A DNA stretch of 45,359 nt, taken from contig CAMDTB010000024.1 in NCBI GenBank assembly GCA_945907245.1, positions 1-45,359 of the forward strand. Direction: 5' to 3'. The notes beneath the pieces are model-generated. The model was not told where the DNA came from and searched no databases. It worked only from the letters and a program-made list of their open reading frames with translations. Made by a program: the position numbers and the translations under genes. Source of the DNA: Rhizobium sp. Q54 (GTDB lineage Bacteria; Pseudomonadota; Alphaproteobacteria; SMXS01). How positions within the stretch are numbered: position 1 is the first letter of the stretch; each line of letters opens with the position of its first letter. Below, in pieces: positions 1-10,760 of this stretch.

Positions 1-2
1 TG

Positions 3-575
3 GCCGGCGTTCACGAGGTGCGCGGCGACGGGGCGGCGACCGGGTTCTGCGCGGCGTTGCTCGCGCGGCTCCAGGACATGGATGGCAGGCCGGTGCTGTG
101 GCTGGAGCGGGGTAACGATCTCTACATGCCGGGGCTGACGCGGTTCGGGCTGAAGCCGGGGGCGGTGCTGACCGTCTCGGGGATCAGCCGCGACGCGGAC
201 ATGCTGTGGGCCATCGAGGAGGCGCTGAACTGCGGCGCGCTGTCGGCGGTGGTGGGCGAGATCCGCGCCGCCGACTTCACGGCCAGCCGGCGGCTGCAAC
301 TGGCGGCGGAGATGGGCGGGGTGACCTGCCTGCTGCTGGGCGAGACCGCACGCGGCGGCGCGGCGACGGCGCTGAGCCGCTGGCAGGTGACCTCCATGCC
401 CAGCCTGCCGGACGGCGCCGGCGTGGGCTGGCCGTGCTGGCGGGTGGAGCTCGCCCGGTGCCGGGGTGGACGTCCGGCGGCCTGGACGGTGGTCTGGAGC
501 CCGAAAGGCTGGACGGCGATCACCGAGGCAGGAGAGATGGAAAGCCTTCCGGACGACATCAGGATCGCCGGGTAA
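3..575 (+). CDS. imuA: ImuA-like mutagenesis protein, 5' end missing
   Basis: C-terminal 190 residues of an ImuA (SulA/RecA-like fold) protein; the frame is open to the window edge, so the start lies upstream. The visible part begins with the family-typical AGVHEVRGDGAATGF, then LARLQ, PVLWLERGNDLYMPGL and MLWAIEEAL, which match the degenerate RecA-like core of ImuA. In the ImuABC system ImuA is thought to bridge RecA and ImuB during damage-induced translesion synthesis. It is followed 4 nt later by imuB and then dnaE2, the classic cassette order. The LexA box expected in front of this gene is not in the window. Identity rests on both sequence and context. Confidence 0.85.
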   Translation, partial: AGVHEVRGDGAATGFCAALLARLQDMDGRPVLWLERGNDLYMPGLTRFGLKPGAVLTVSGISRDADMLWAIEEALNCGALSAVVGEIRAADFTASRRLQLAAEMGGVTCLLLGETARGGAATALSRWQVTSMPSLPDGAGVGWPCWRVELARCRGGRPAAWTVVWSPKGWTAITEAGEMESLPDDIRIAG

Positions 576-579
576 GATC

Positions 580-2096
580 ATGAAGAAAGCTCATAAAAAG
601 CGGATCATGAATGTCTGGTTTCCGTGGCTGGTCAGTGAGCGGCTGGTGCGGCGGGAGCCGGAGTTGGCCAAGCACGTGCTGGCGGCCATCGAGGAACGGC
701 GCGGGCGGCTGGTGCTGGCGGCGGTGAACCGCCGGGCGCTGCATGGCGGCCTGAAGCCGGGCATGGTGCTGGCGGACGCGCGGGCGGTGCAGCCGACCTT
801 GCAGACCCGCTTCGTCAACGCGGCGGCCGACCGCGCGGCGCTGGTGCGTCTCGCCAATTGGGCGACGCGCTACACGCCCTGGGCGGGATTGGCGGAAGGC
901 GACAGCCTGTTCCTCGACATTTCCGGCTGCGCGCACCTGTTCGGCGGCGAGGAGGCGCTGGCGGCGGATCTGGTGGCGCGGCTGAAGGACTTCGGCCTGA
1001 CGCCGCTGACGGCGATCACCGATACGCCGGGCGCCGCCTGGGCGGCATGCAGGGCGCGGCAGCAGGAGGCGACCATCCTGCAGCCGTTCGACAGCCTGAC
1101 CGACGCGATGACGGCGCTGAAGGAGTTCCCGTTGCCGACCCTGAGGCTGTCGGGCGATACGCTCGACAGCCTGACCTCGTTCGGGCTGCGGACGATTGGG
1201 GCGCTCTATCCGCTGGAGCGGCGGGCGCTGGCTGAGCGGTTCGGGGCCGAGCCCGTGCGGCGGCTTGACCAGGCGCTGGGGGTCGTGGACGAGCCGATCT
1301 CGCCGATCGCGCCGGTACCGGCGCACGAGGCGCGCGTCGCGTGCCTGGAGCCGCTGACGACGCGGGAGGGCGTGGAGACCGGCCTGAGGACGCTGCTGGA
1401 CCAGCTTTGCCGGAGCCTGACCCAGTCGGGCGAGGGCGCGCGTCAGCTGACGCTGGCCTGTCACCGGGTGGACGGCACGGCGGCGCGCATCCGGGTCGGC
1501 ACCAGCCGGCCATCACGCTGGACGGAGCCGCTGTTCCGGCTGTTCGCCGAGAAACTGGATGAAGTCGATCCGGGGTTCGGGATCGAGGTCGTAACGGTCT
1601 CGGCGACCCGCGTGGAGGCGCTGAAGCCGGCACAGGAAAACTGGCAGGTGAAGGGCGGCGGCGGCGCTGGGCTCGCAGAACTGGTCGACCGGCTCGGCAA
1701 TCGCTTCGGCTTCAGCCGTATCGCCCGGCCGGCGCCGCGCCAGAGCTGGCTACCGGAGCGGGCGGTGGAGGATGCCGCGCCGTTCGCGGAAGCGTCGGGC
1801 GAATGGCCGGCGGGACGGGAACGGCCGCTACGGCTGCTGACGGTTCCGGAGCCGGTGGAAGCCATGGCGCTGGTCCCCGACGATCCGCCCATGCAGTTCA
1901 CCCGTCACGGCAAGTCGTACCGGGTCAAGGCGGCCGACGGACCGGAGCGGCTCGAAGGCGAATGGTGGCTGAAGGATGAGCCGCCACGCGACTATTACCA
2001 GGTCGAGGACGATGAGGGGCGCCGCTATTGGCTGTACCGTCAGGGACTTTATGGCGGGGGTGAAAAGCCGCGCTGGTTCCTGCACGGGGTGTTCGC

Positions 2097-2100
<4 letters not shown>
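580..2100 (+). CDS. imuB: ImuB, non-catalytic Y-family polymerase subunit
   Basis: Protein of 506 residues from the ATG at 580; a second in-frame ATG at 607 (MNVWFPWL) is an equally good start and neither has a strong ribosome site. It has a Y-family palm/fingers region (VNRRALHGGLKPGMVLADAR, FLDISGCAHLFGGE, GLTPLTAITDTPGAAWA), a little-finger-like middle and a C-terminal domain ending WFLHGVFA. The catalytic acidic residues of active Y polymerases (the SxDEA motif) are absent, as in all ImuB proteins, so it acts as a hub that recruits DnaE2 and the beta clamp. The usual Q-x-x-L-[FW] clamp-binding position reads AQENWQ here, so clamp contact may be altered. The stop overlaps the dnaE2 start (GTGA). 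Confidence 0.92.
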
Positions 2101-5249
<3,149 letters not shown>

Positions 5250-5308
5250 CGCTTGCCAGCATCCGGCGCAGAGGTCACTCTGCGGCTCGTTCAAGACAGG
5301 AGCCGCCG

Positions 5309-5896
5309 ATGAAAGTCCACGCCTCGCCCGCCTCGCCCTATGTGCGCAAGGTCCGTGCCCTTGCCGTCGAGCTGGGCGTGCCGCTCGAGATGGTGATCGC
5401 CGACGCCGCGGCCGCGGACTCGAGCTTTGGCAGGATCAATCCGATCCACCGCGTGCCGGCGCTGGAACTGGACAATGGCGAGGTGCTGTTCGACAGCCCG
5501 CTGATCTGCGAGTACCTGGACGCCAACCACGGCGGCGGGTTCTTTCCGCCGCCCGGGCCGGAGCGCTGGCGGGTGCTGAAGCTGCAGGCGCTGGGGGATG
5601 GGATCATGGACGCCGCGGTTCCCAGGCGCGGCGAGGTGCTGCGTCCGGAACAGCAGCAGTCGCCTGCGCGGCTGGCCGCCTATGAGCGGTCAATCCGGCA
5701 GGTGCTCGACGCGCTGGAGCGCGACGTGGACGGGCTTTCGGGAGTCAATATCGGCACGATCGCCGTCGCCTGCGCGCTTGGGTATCTGGATTTCCGGTTC
5801 CCGGACGACGCCTGGCGCAAAGGCAGGCCTGCGCTGGAGGCGTGGTATGACACCTTCGCCCAGCGGCCGTCGATGGTCCAGACCGCACCCTACTGA
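5309..5896 (+). CDS. Glutathione S-transferase family protein
   Basis: Protein of 195 residues. The start at 5309 has a strong ribosome site (AGGAG, 7 nt upstream). The N-terminal thioredoxin fold is clear: MKVHASPASPYVRKVRALAVELGV (shown here only as the family pattern, with SPYVRKV as the active-site loop) and the cis-Pro and gamma-Glu-binding motifs HRVPALELDNG and FDSPLICEYLD. An all-helical C domain ends in the WRKGRPALEAWYDTFAQRPS pattern common to bacterial GSTs. It lies 60 nt after dnaE2 on the same strand but has no obvious functional link to it. The substrate cannot be deduced. Its stop lies inside a short hairpin shared with the convergent dodecin gene. Confidence 0.88.
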   Translation: MKVHASPASPYVRKVRALAVELGVPLEMVIADAAAADSSFGRINPIHRVPALELDNGEVLFDSPLICEYLDANHGGGFFPPPGPERWRVLKLQALGDGIMDAAVPRRGEVLRPEQQQSPARLAAYERSIRQVLDALERDVDGLSGVNIGTIAVACALGYLDFRFPDDAWRKGRPALEAWYDTFAQRPSMVQTAPY

Positions 5897-5916
5897 CGGC
5901 AGCTACAACGCCGTCA
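5894..5916. terminator. Short hairpin between convergent GST and dodecin genes
   Basis: TGACGGC and GCCGTCA are perfect 7-bp arms around a 9-nt loop. The hairpin spans the last bases of the GST gene and the last codons of dodecin. There is no T-run on either side, so a terminator role is only plausible. Confidence 0.35.
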
Positions 5917-6145
5917 TGATATGCACGGCGTCTTCCTGGCCCTCCAGGCTGAAGCCGATCGCAACCTCGACCTGGTAGCTGTCGATCTTGCCGTCGGCGA
6001 TGTGGCCCCGCACATGGTTGATCTCGAACCAGGACAGGTGCCTCAAGGATTTCGAGGCTGTTGCGATCGCGTTCTGGACGGCGCCCTCGATACTCTGGCG
6101 CGAGGTGCCGACGAGCGTGATCTTCTTGTAGACCGGCGATGTCAT
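5903..6145 (-). CDS. Dodecin family flavin-binding protein
   Basis: Eighty residues, slightly longer than the usual 65-75. It matches dodecins end to end: VYKKITLVGTSRQSIEGAVQNAI, then ATASKSLRHLSWFEINHVRG (the W that stacks on flavin), then GHIADGKIDSYQVEVAIGFSLE. The family forms hollow dodecamers that store or buffer riboflavin/FMN/FAD or, in some bacteria, coenzyme A. The ribosome site GGGGAGAG lies just upstream of the ATG. It is a stand-alone gene convergent with the GST gene. Confidence 0.93.
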   Translation of the reverse strand: MTSPVYKKITLVGTSRQSIEGAVQNAIATASKSLRHLSWFEINHVRGHIADGKIDSYQVEVAIGFSLEGQEDAVHIMTAL

Positions 6146-6289
6146 GGCTCTCCCCGTTTTTCAGACGTGACCCTTCTGACATGGAGCGAACGCGGGCGCG
6201 GGCGAGCGATTTGGCGCCTTCGGCCGTCACTGGTCCAGAATGCGGTCCACTGAACGGTTGCCCCATGCTGGACCCTGCAGTAGTGTCCC

Positions 6290-6398
6290 GCGCATCCACT
6301 GGGGAGTAGCCGCCTCCATCTCCAGGAGGGGATGCGTCAACACACTTGGCTTCGGCCATGGCGTATCCGGCCCACGGGCATGGCGAGACCATTGGTTC
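6290..6398 (+). ncRNA. yybP-ykoY manganese riboswitch
   Basis: The segment has both conserved internal loops of this family in the right order: GGGGAGTAGC at 6301-6310, then a helix (CCTCC...GGAGG), then GCGTCAACACACTTGG, a second helix, and GGCATGGCGAGACCA near 6378-6392. These match the L1 and L3 Mn2+-binding loops known from E. coli alx and mntP leaders. It ends about 65 nt before a GDT1-type exporter gene, the usual partner. Exact ends and the P1 pairing are uncertain. The GC-rich stretch 6398-6460 could hold the expression platform. Confidence 0.88.
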
Positions 6399-6463
6399 GG
6401 CGCCCCGATCATGGGTCGGGCGGTCGCCGGATCATGGTTCGCGCCCCGGCCCAGGGAACAGTG

Positions 6464-7039
6464 ATGGAATCCTTCCTCGTCTCCACCGGCGTCGTCGCCA
6501 TTGCCGAGATCGGCGACAAGACCCAGCTTCTTGCGCTGCTGCTGTCGGCGCGCTTCCGCAAGCCGCTGCCGATCATCCTGGGCATTCTCGCCGCGACGGT
6601 CGCGAACCATGCGCTCGCCGCGCTGGCCGGCATGGCGCTGGCGCAATGGCTGCAGGGCGACGTCTTCCAGTGGGTGCTGGGCGTCTCGTTCATCGTCATG
6701 GGGCTGTGGGCGCTGAAGCCGGACACGCTGGAAGACAACGAGCGGCAGCGGATCACGGGCGCCAGCGCATTCCTGGTCACGCTGGTGGCGTTCTTCTTCG
6801 TCGAGATCGGCGACAAGACGCAGGTGGCGACCATGGCGCTCGCCGCGAAGTACCAAAGCGTGATCTGGGTCACGGCCGGAACGACCCTGGGCATGATGCT
6901 GGCCAACGTGCCGGTCGTGCTCGTGGGCGAGGCCGCCGCATCGCGCCTGCCGCTCAAGGCGATCCGCATCACCGCGGCCTGCATCTTCCTGGCGCTGGGC
7001 ATCATGGTGTTGCTGAACGCCAGCCACTTCATTGGCTGA
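6464..7039 (+). CDS. GDT1/TMEM165 (UPF0016) family manganese exporter
   Basis: Protein of 191 residues with six predicted membrane helices in two homologous halves, each with the signature acidic motif: AEIGDKTQLLALLL near residue 14 and VEIGDKTQVATMAL near residue 114. The two E-x-G-D-K-T motifs form the cation site in this family, which exports Mn2+ (MntX-type) or exchanges Ca2+/Mn2+ for protons. The start at 6464 (MESFLVSTGVVAIAE) is chosen because it opens the first helix. The upstream yybP-ykoY riboswitch independently supports Mn2+ as substrate and predicts induction by high cytosolic Mn2+. It acts in the inner membrane. Confidence 0.93.
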   Translation: MESFLVSTGVVAIAEIGDKTQLLALLLSARFRKPLPIILGILAATVANHALAALAGMALAQWLQGDVFQWVLGVSFIVMGLWALKPDTLEDNERQRITGASAFLVTLVAFFFVEIGDKTQVATMALAAKYQSVIWVTAGTTLGMMLANVPVVLVGEAAASRLPLKAIRITAACIFLALGIMVLLNASHFIG

Positions 7040-7096
7040 CTGTCGGAGCAGTCGGTTTCGCGCTAGCCTCACCTCGGAGATAAGGGGAGCGGTCTC

Positions 7097-8260
7097 ATGG
7101 AATTGCCGGCGCTAAATTTCGGCCATGGCGAAGACATCGACATGCTGCGCGACAGCGTCAGACGTTTTGCCACGCAGGAGTTGACGCCGCGCGCGGCGGC
7201 CATCGACGCACATAACGAATTTCCCGCCGACGTCTGGGCCAAGCTGGGGCAGCTCGGCGTCCTGGGGATTACCGCGCCGGAGTCCGAAGGCGGCGCCGGG
7301 ATGGGCTATCTGGCGCATGTGATCGCCATGGAGGAAATCTCGCGTGGCTCGGCAAGCGTCGGGCTGTCCTACGGCGCCCATTCGAATCTCTGCGTCAACC
7401 AGATCGTGCGCCACGGCTCGCCGGAGCAGAAGCGCCGGTTCCTGCCGGGCCTGATCGACGGCAGCATCGTCGGCGCTCTGGCGATGAGCGAGCCCGGCTC
7501 GGGTTCAGATGTGGTGTCCATGCGCCTTCGGGCGGACAGGCGCAACGACCGCTACGTGCTCAATGGCGGCAAGATGTGGATCACCAACGGACCGGACGCC
7601 GGTGTGCTGGTGGTCTATGCCAAGACCGATCCATCTGCCGGGCCAAGAGGAATCACGGCCTTCCTGGTCGAACGGGGCATGAGCGGGTTCTCGGGCGGAC
7701 CCAAGCTGGACAAGCTGGGCATGCGCGGATCGAACACCTGCGAACTGGTCTTCGAAGATTGCGAGGTGCCGTTCGAGAACGTCCTGGGCGAGGAGGGACG
7801 CGGGGTCCAGGTGCTGATGTCGGGGCTGGATTACGAACGCGTGGTGCTGTCGGGCGGTCCGCTGGGCATCATGGCGGCCTGCATGGACGCGGTGCTGCCC
7901 TATGTTCACCAGCGCGAGCAGTTCGGCCAGCCGATCGGCACGTTCCAGCTGATGCAAGGGAAGGTCGCCGACATGTACAGCACATGGAGCGCCTGCCGCG
8001 CCTATGTCTATGCCGTCGCGCAGGCCTGCGACCGGGGTAACGCGACCCGGAAGGACGCCGCCGGATGCATCCTGTACGCCGCCGAGAAGGCGACATGGAT
8101 GGCGCTCGAAGCGATCCAGGCGCTGGGCGGCAACGGCTATATCAATGACTATCCCACCGGGAGGCTGCTGCGCGACGCCAAGCTGTACGAAATCGGCGCC
8201 GGCACCAGCGAGATCCGCCGTATGCTGATCGGACGGGAGCTGTTCGACCAGACGGCCTAA
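7097..8260 (+). CDS. ivd: Isovaleryl-CoA dehydrogenase
   Basis: Protein of 387 residues, normal length for an acyl-CoA dehydrogenase. It follows the isovaleryl-specific pattern closely: [40 protein letters not shown] (FAD contact), [10 protein letters not shown], then [15 protein letters not shown] with the catalytic base E247 in the position used by isovaleryl-CoA dehydrogenases. The C-terminus has [21 protein letters not shown] and [12 protein letters not shown]. It oxidises isovaleryl-CoA to 3-methylcrotonyl-CoA in leucine breakdown and passes electrons to ETF. The other liu genes (methylcrotonyl-CoA carboxylase, HMG-CoA lyase) are not beside it. The ribosome site AAGGGGAG precedes the ATG. 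Confidence 0.95.
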   Translation: MELPALNFGHGEDIDMLRDSVRRFATQELTPRAAAIDAHNEFPADVWAKLGQLGVLGITAPESEGGAGMGYLAHVIAMEEISRGSASVGLSYGAHSNLCVNQIVRHGSPEQKRRFLPGLIDGSIVGALAMSEPGSGSDVVSMRLRADRRNDRYVLNGGKMWITNGPDAGVLVVYAKTDPSAGPRGITAFLVERGMSGFSGGPKLDKLGMRGSNTCELVFEDCEVPFENVLGEEGRGVQVLMSGLDYERVVLSGGPLGIMAACMDAVLPYVHQREQFGQPIGTFQLMQGKVADMYSTWSACRAYVYAVAQACDRGNATRKDAAGCILYAAEKATWMALEAIQALGGNGYINDYPTGRLLRDAKLYEIGAGTSEIRRMLIGRELFDQTA

Positions 8261-8487
8261 TAAATATGTGACTAATTAGTTTGCAAACCCTTTGCTCCGC
8301 AGGAGTCCGCCTTTAACTTTTTGTGGACATGGGTAGTTCGGCAGCCATGCGCCCATTGTCGCCGTTCGGACCGATTGCTGGCGTTTCCGAAAGCGGACAT
8401 TGAACGTCAGGTGGCGGAACGTCCGGTTTGGAGCACCGGCCAGGATCGCCGCTATGACCGAGTCGGGTGGAAAGGGGTCGTCATCGA

Positions 8488-8781
8488 TTAGCCGGGCGGC
8501 AGCTTCTCTGCGATCTCTTTAAACTCGGTCGCGGAAAAGCCGGTAAGCGTTGGCATCTCCCAATCGAAGAAGCGCTTGTCTGACGCTGCGTGATAAATGA
8601 GCATCCGTAAGCCAATAAGCTCGTCCCGAGACAACCCCGTATTTGGCACGACTTCGAGCACTGCGGCCGCGATACGATTAGCGAGGGCCTCGACCCGAGT
8701 GGTGGCAAGCACAATCTCGCCATCGCGCTCTAACTCATAAAGCGCTGACATAATGACGCGGTTCAATATTTGGTCTTCCAT
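8488..8781 (-). CDS. Small hypothetical protein
   Basis: Ninety-seven residues, mostly helical and acidic (MEDQILNRVIMSALYELERD ... RMLIYHAASDKRFFDWEMPT ... FSATEFKEIAEKLPPG), with no membrane segment or metal motif. I do not recognise the family. Base composition is clearly less GC-rich than its neighbours, and it sits in a weakly coding gap between two leucine/fatty-acid catabolism genes, so it may be acquired DNA. The frame is clean and the protein looks globular, which is why I call it a gene. No strong ribosome site is seen before the ATG at 8781. Confidence 0.5.
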   Translation of the reverse strand: MEDQILNRVIMSALYELERDGEIVLATTRVEALANRIAAAVLEVVPNTGLSRDELIGLRMLIYHAASDKRFFDWEMPTLTGFSATEFKEIAEKLPPG

Positions 8782-9113
8782 GGCGGCCCCATCAGTCGCT
8801 TAGAAACTGGTTGAGGATGCCTTGGCAGAGGAAGCGCCGCAATGTCCACAATGGGTCGTCACTTGCCTGTCCGCTTTTGGGCATGATGATCGGAAACCAC
8901 AGCACCAGAAGATGCGCCCAATGCGAAACAGGAGGAGTTACGTCGCAAGCGCGCCAAACGCGATGATGATGCCCCCTAGCGCTTACAATTGGGCAACGGC
9001 GAAAATCACACGGGTGACGATCCAGCGATGAAAAACGACGCCGACTGCGCTACGCCCTCCGCGCTCGGTCGACCGAGCGGCTCCCACCGAAGCCCGCCGG
9101 GCCGACGGCTTGA
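8782..9113. other. Non-coding or decayed gap
   Basis: No convincing gene in 332 bp. On the minus strand a hydrophobic stretch (HRWIVTRVIFAVAQL, then stop, then ALGGIIIAFGALAT, then stop) reads like the remnant of a small membrane protein with two in-frame stops. At 8868-8882 there is a copy of the TGTCCGCTTTTGGGC motif that recurs in degenerate form at 8389 and 10616. Confidence 0.4.
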
Positions 9114-10286
9114 TCAGCTGAAGATTTCGAACAGCCCGGCGCCGCCTTGGCCGCCGCCGATGCACATGGTCACCACGCCCCACCTGGCGCCGCGGCGCCT
9201 GCCCTCTTGCAGCAGGTGGCCGGTGCAGCGGGCGCCGGTCATGCCGAAGGGGTGGCCGACAGCGATGGAGCCGCCGTTGACGTTGTATTTGGCGGGGTCG
9301 ATGCCGAGGCGGTCACGACTGTAGAGGCACTGGCTGGCGAAAGCCTCGTTCAGTTCCCACAGGTCAATATCGTCGACGCCGAGACCCTGGCGCTTCAGCA
9401 ACTTCGGCACGGCGAACACCGGGCCGATGCCCATCTCGTCAGGTTCGCAACCGGCGGCGGCCCAGGACACGAAGCGTCCGAGGGGCTCCAGCCCCCGGCG
9501 TTCGGCTTCCTTGGCCTCCATGAGAACCACGGCGGCCGCGCCATCGGAGAGTTGAGAGGCGTTGCCGGCGGTGATGTATTTGCCCGGCCCCTTGACCGGC
9601 TGGAGCGCAGCGAGGCCCGCGAGGGTGGTGTCCGGGCGATTGCATTCGTCGCGATTCACGACGTAGTCGACCAGGCTCTCCTCCTGGGTTGCCTTGTCGA
9701 CAACCTTCATCCGGGTTGCCATCGGGACGATCTCATCCCTGAACAGGCCGGCCTGCTGGGCGGCGGCCATCCGGCGCTGGGATTCCAGCGAATACTCGTC
9801 CTGATATTCGCGGCTGACATTGTAGCGCTCCGCGACGATGTCGGCGGTGTCGATCATGGCCATGAAGATGGCCGGCGCGATATTCAACAGGTCGGAGTCG
9901 ATGGACTCCTTGGGCACGCCGCCGCCCGGGATGGACAGGCTCTCGACACCGCCGGCCACCACACAATCGGCATTGTCGCCCCGGATGTGGTTGGCGGCCA
10001 TGGCGATGGCCTGCAAGCCCGACGAGCAGAAGCGGTTGATGCTGACCCCGGCGGTGGATTTGGGCAAGCCGGCCAGCAGGGCTGCCTGGCGGGCGATGTT
10101 CGGCGCCGCGTGGGCAATGTTGCCAAGGTAACAATCCTCGACGAAGTCCGCCTCCACACCCGACCTGGCGACGGCGTGCTTGATCGCATGCGCGGCCATG
10201 GACATGGGCGGGGTGATGTTGAACCCGCCCCGGCCAGCTTTGGCGAGGCCCGTGCGAGCGTAGGAGACAATTACTGCTTCACGCAT
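9114..10286 (-). CDS. Thiolase (acetyl-CoA acetyltransferase / 3-ketoacyl-CoA thiolase)
   Basis: Protein of 390 residues starting MREAVIVSYARTG; an upstream in-frame start would add 12 poorly conserved residues, and AGGACA is placed for the ATG at 10286. All thiolase catalytic parts are present: nucleophile C87 in NRFCSSGLQAIAMAA, H345 in GGSIAVGHPFGMTGAR, and C375 in MCIGGGQGGAG. It also has the WELNEAFASQ segment. It either condenses two acetyl-CoA or cleaves 3-ketoacyl-CoA. It sits near isovaleryl-CoA dehydrogenase but on the opposite strand, so a role at the end of leucine or fatty-acid breakdown is reasonable but unproven. Confidence 0.93.
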   Translation of the reverse strand: MREAVIVSYARTGLAKAGRGGFNITPPMSMAAHAIKHAVARSGVEADFVEDCYLGNIAHAAPNIARQAALLAGLPKSTAGVSINRFCSSGLQAIAMAANHIRGDNADCVVAGGVESLSIPGGGVPKESIDSDLLNIAPAIFMAMIDTADIVAERYNVSREYQDEYSLESQRRMAAAQQAGLFRDEIVPMATRMKVVDKATQEESLVDYVVNRDECNRPDTTLAGLAALQPVKGPGKYITAGNASQLSDGAAAVVLMEAKEAERRGLEPLGRFVSWAAAGCEPDEMGIGPVFAVPKLLKRQGLGVDDIDLWELNEAFASQCLYSRDRLGIDPAKYNVNGGSIAVGHPFGMTGARCTGHLLQEGRRRGARWGVVTMCIGGGQGGAGLFEIFS

Positions 10287-10760
10287 TTGGCTTGTCCTGT
10301 TCTCAGGATTAATCCGACCCATTCTTATACGGGGCGCCGGGCATCAAGCAAAGTCACAGCCGGGCCACCCACAATCTTTCCGGGGGGCGGTCGGAGATTC
10401 CGCAACCGCAACAGGGTCCCGAGGCGTTAGTCCGCGATAATGCGCACCTATCCGGCGGGGCTTTCTTTCATTGATGGATCATCATTGGGTGAACAATCCA
10501 GACCGTCGCCAACTCGGTTCGGGCCGCTGCGAACGTCTGCTGACATGAGCCATGTTGCGAGAAGCGGCCATTCCGCTTTCGCCCAGAACCCGACGTTCGA
10601 CGGAGCAGCCCGACTGTCCGCTTTTCACGGTGGATTCAGGGCGTCGTTGCAACACTTCACGAGATGATGAAGGTGTTGCGATGGTTTGTGGAGGGAAGCG
10701 TCGCCGTTCCGGGGGGCAGCGCCCGGCGGAACAGCCTTGAGTGGACCGTGGGAGGAATGC
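10287..10760. other. Intergenic region, 474 bp
   Basis: No credible gene. Possible open frames have no ribosome site and no protein-like composition. The part next to 10286 must hold the thiolase promoter. At 10561-10575 AGCGG-CCATT-CCGCT forms a small hairpin, and at 10616-10626 TGTCCGCTTTT appears, both related to the short repeat seen at 8389 and 8868. Confidence 0.4.

Noticed and set aside
8822-9031. A 69-codon plus-strand frame
   Set aside because: No ribosome site, no protein-like pattern, and it crosses the short-repeat motif at 8868.
10440-10740. Possible small genes between the thiolase and the kinase
   Set aside because: Several short frames exist, but none has a start with a ribosome site and their sequences are low in hydrophobic residues.
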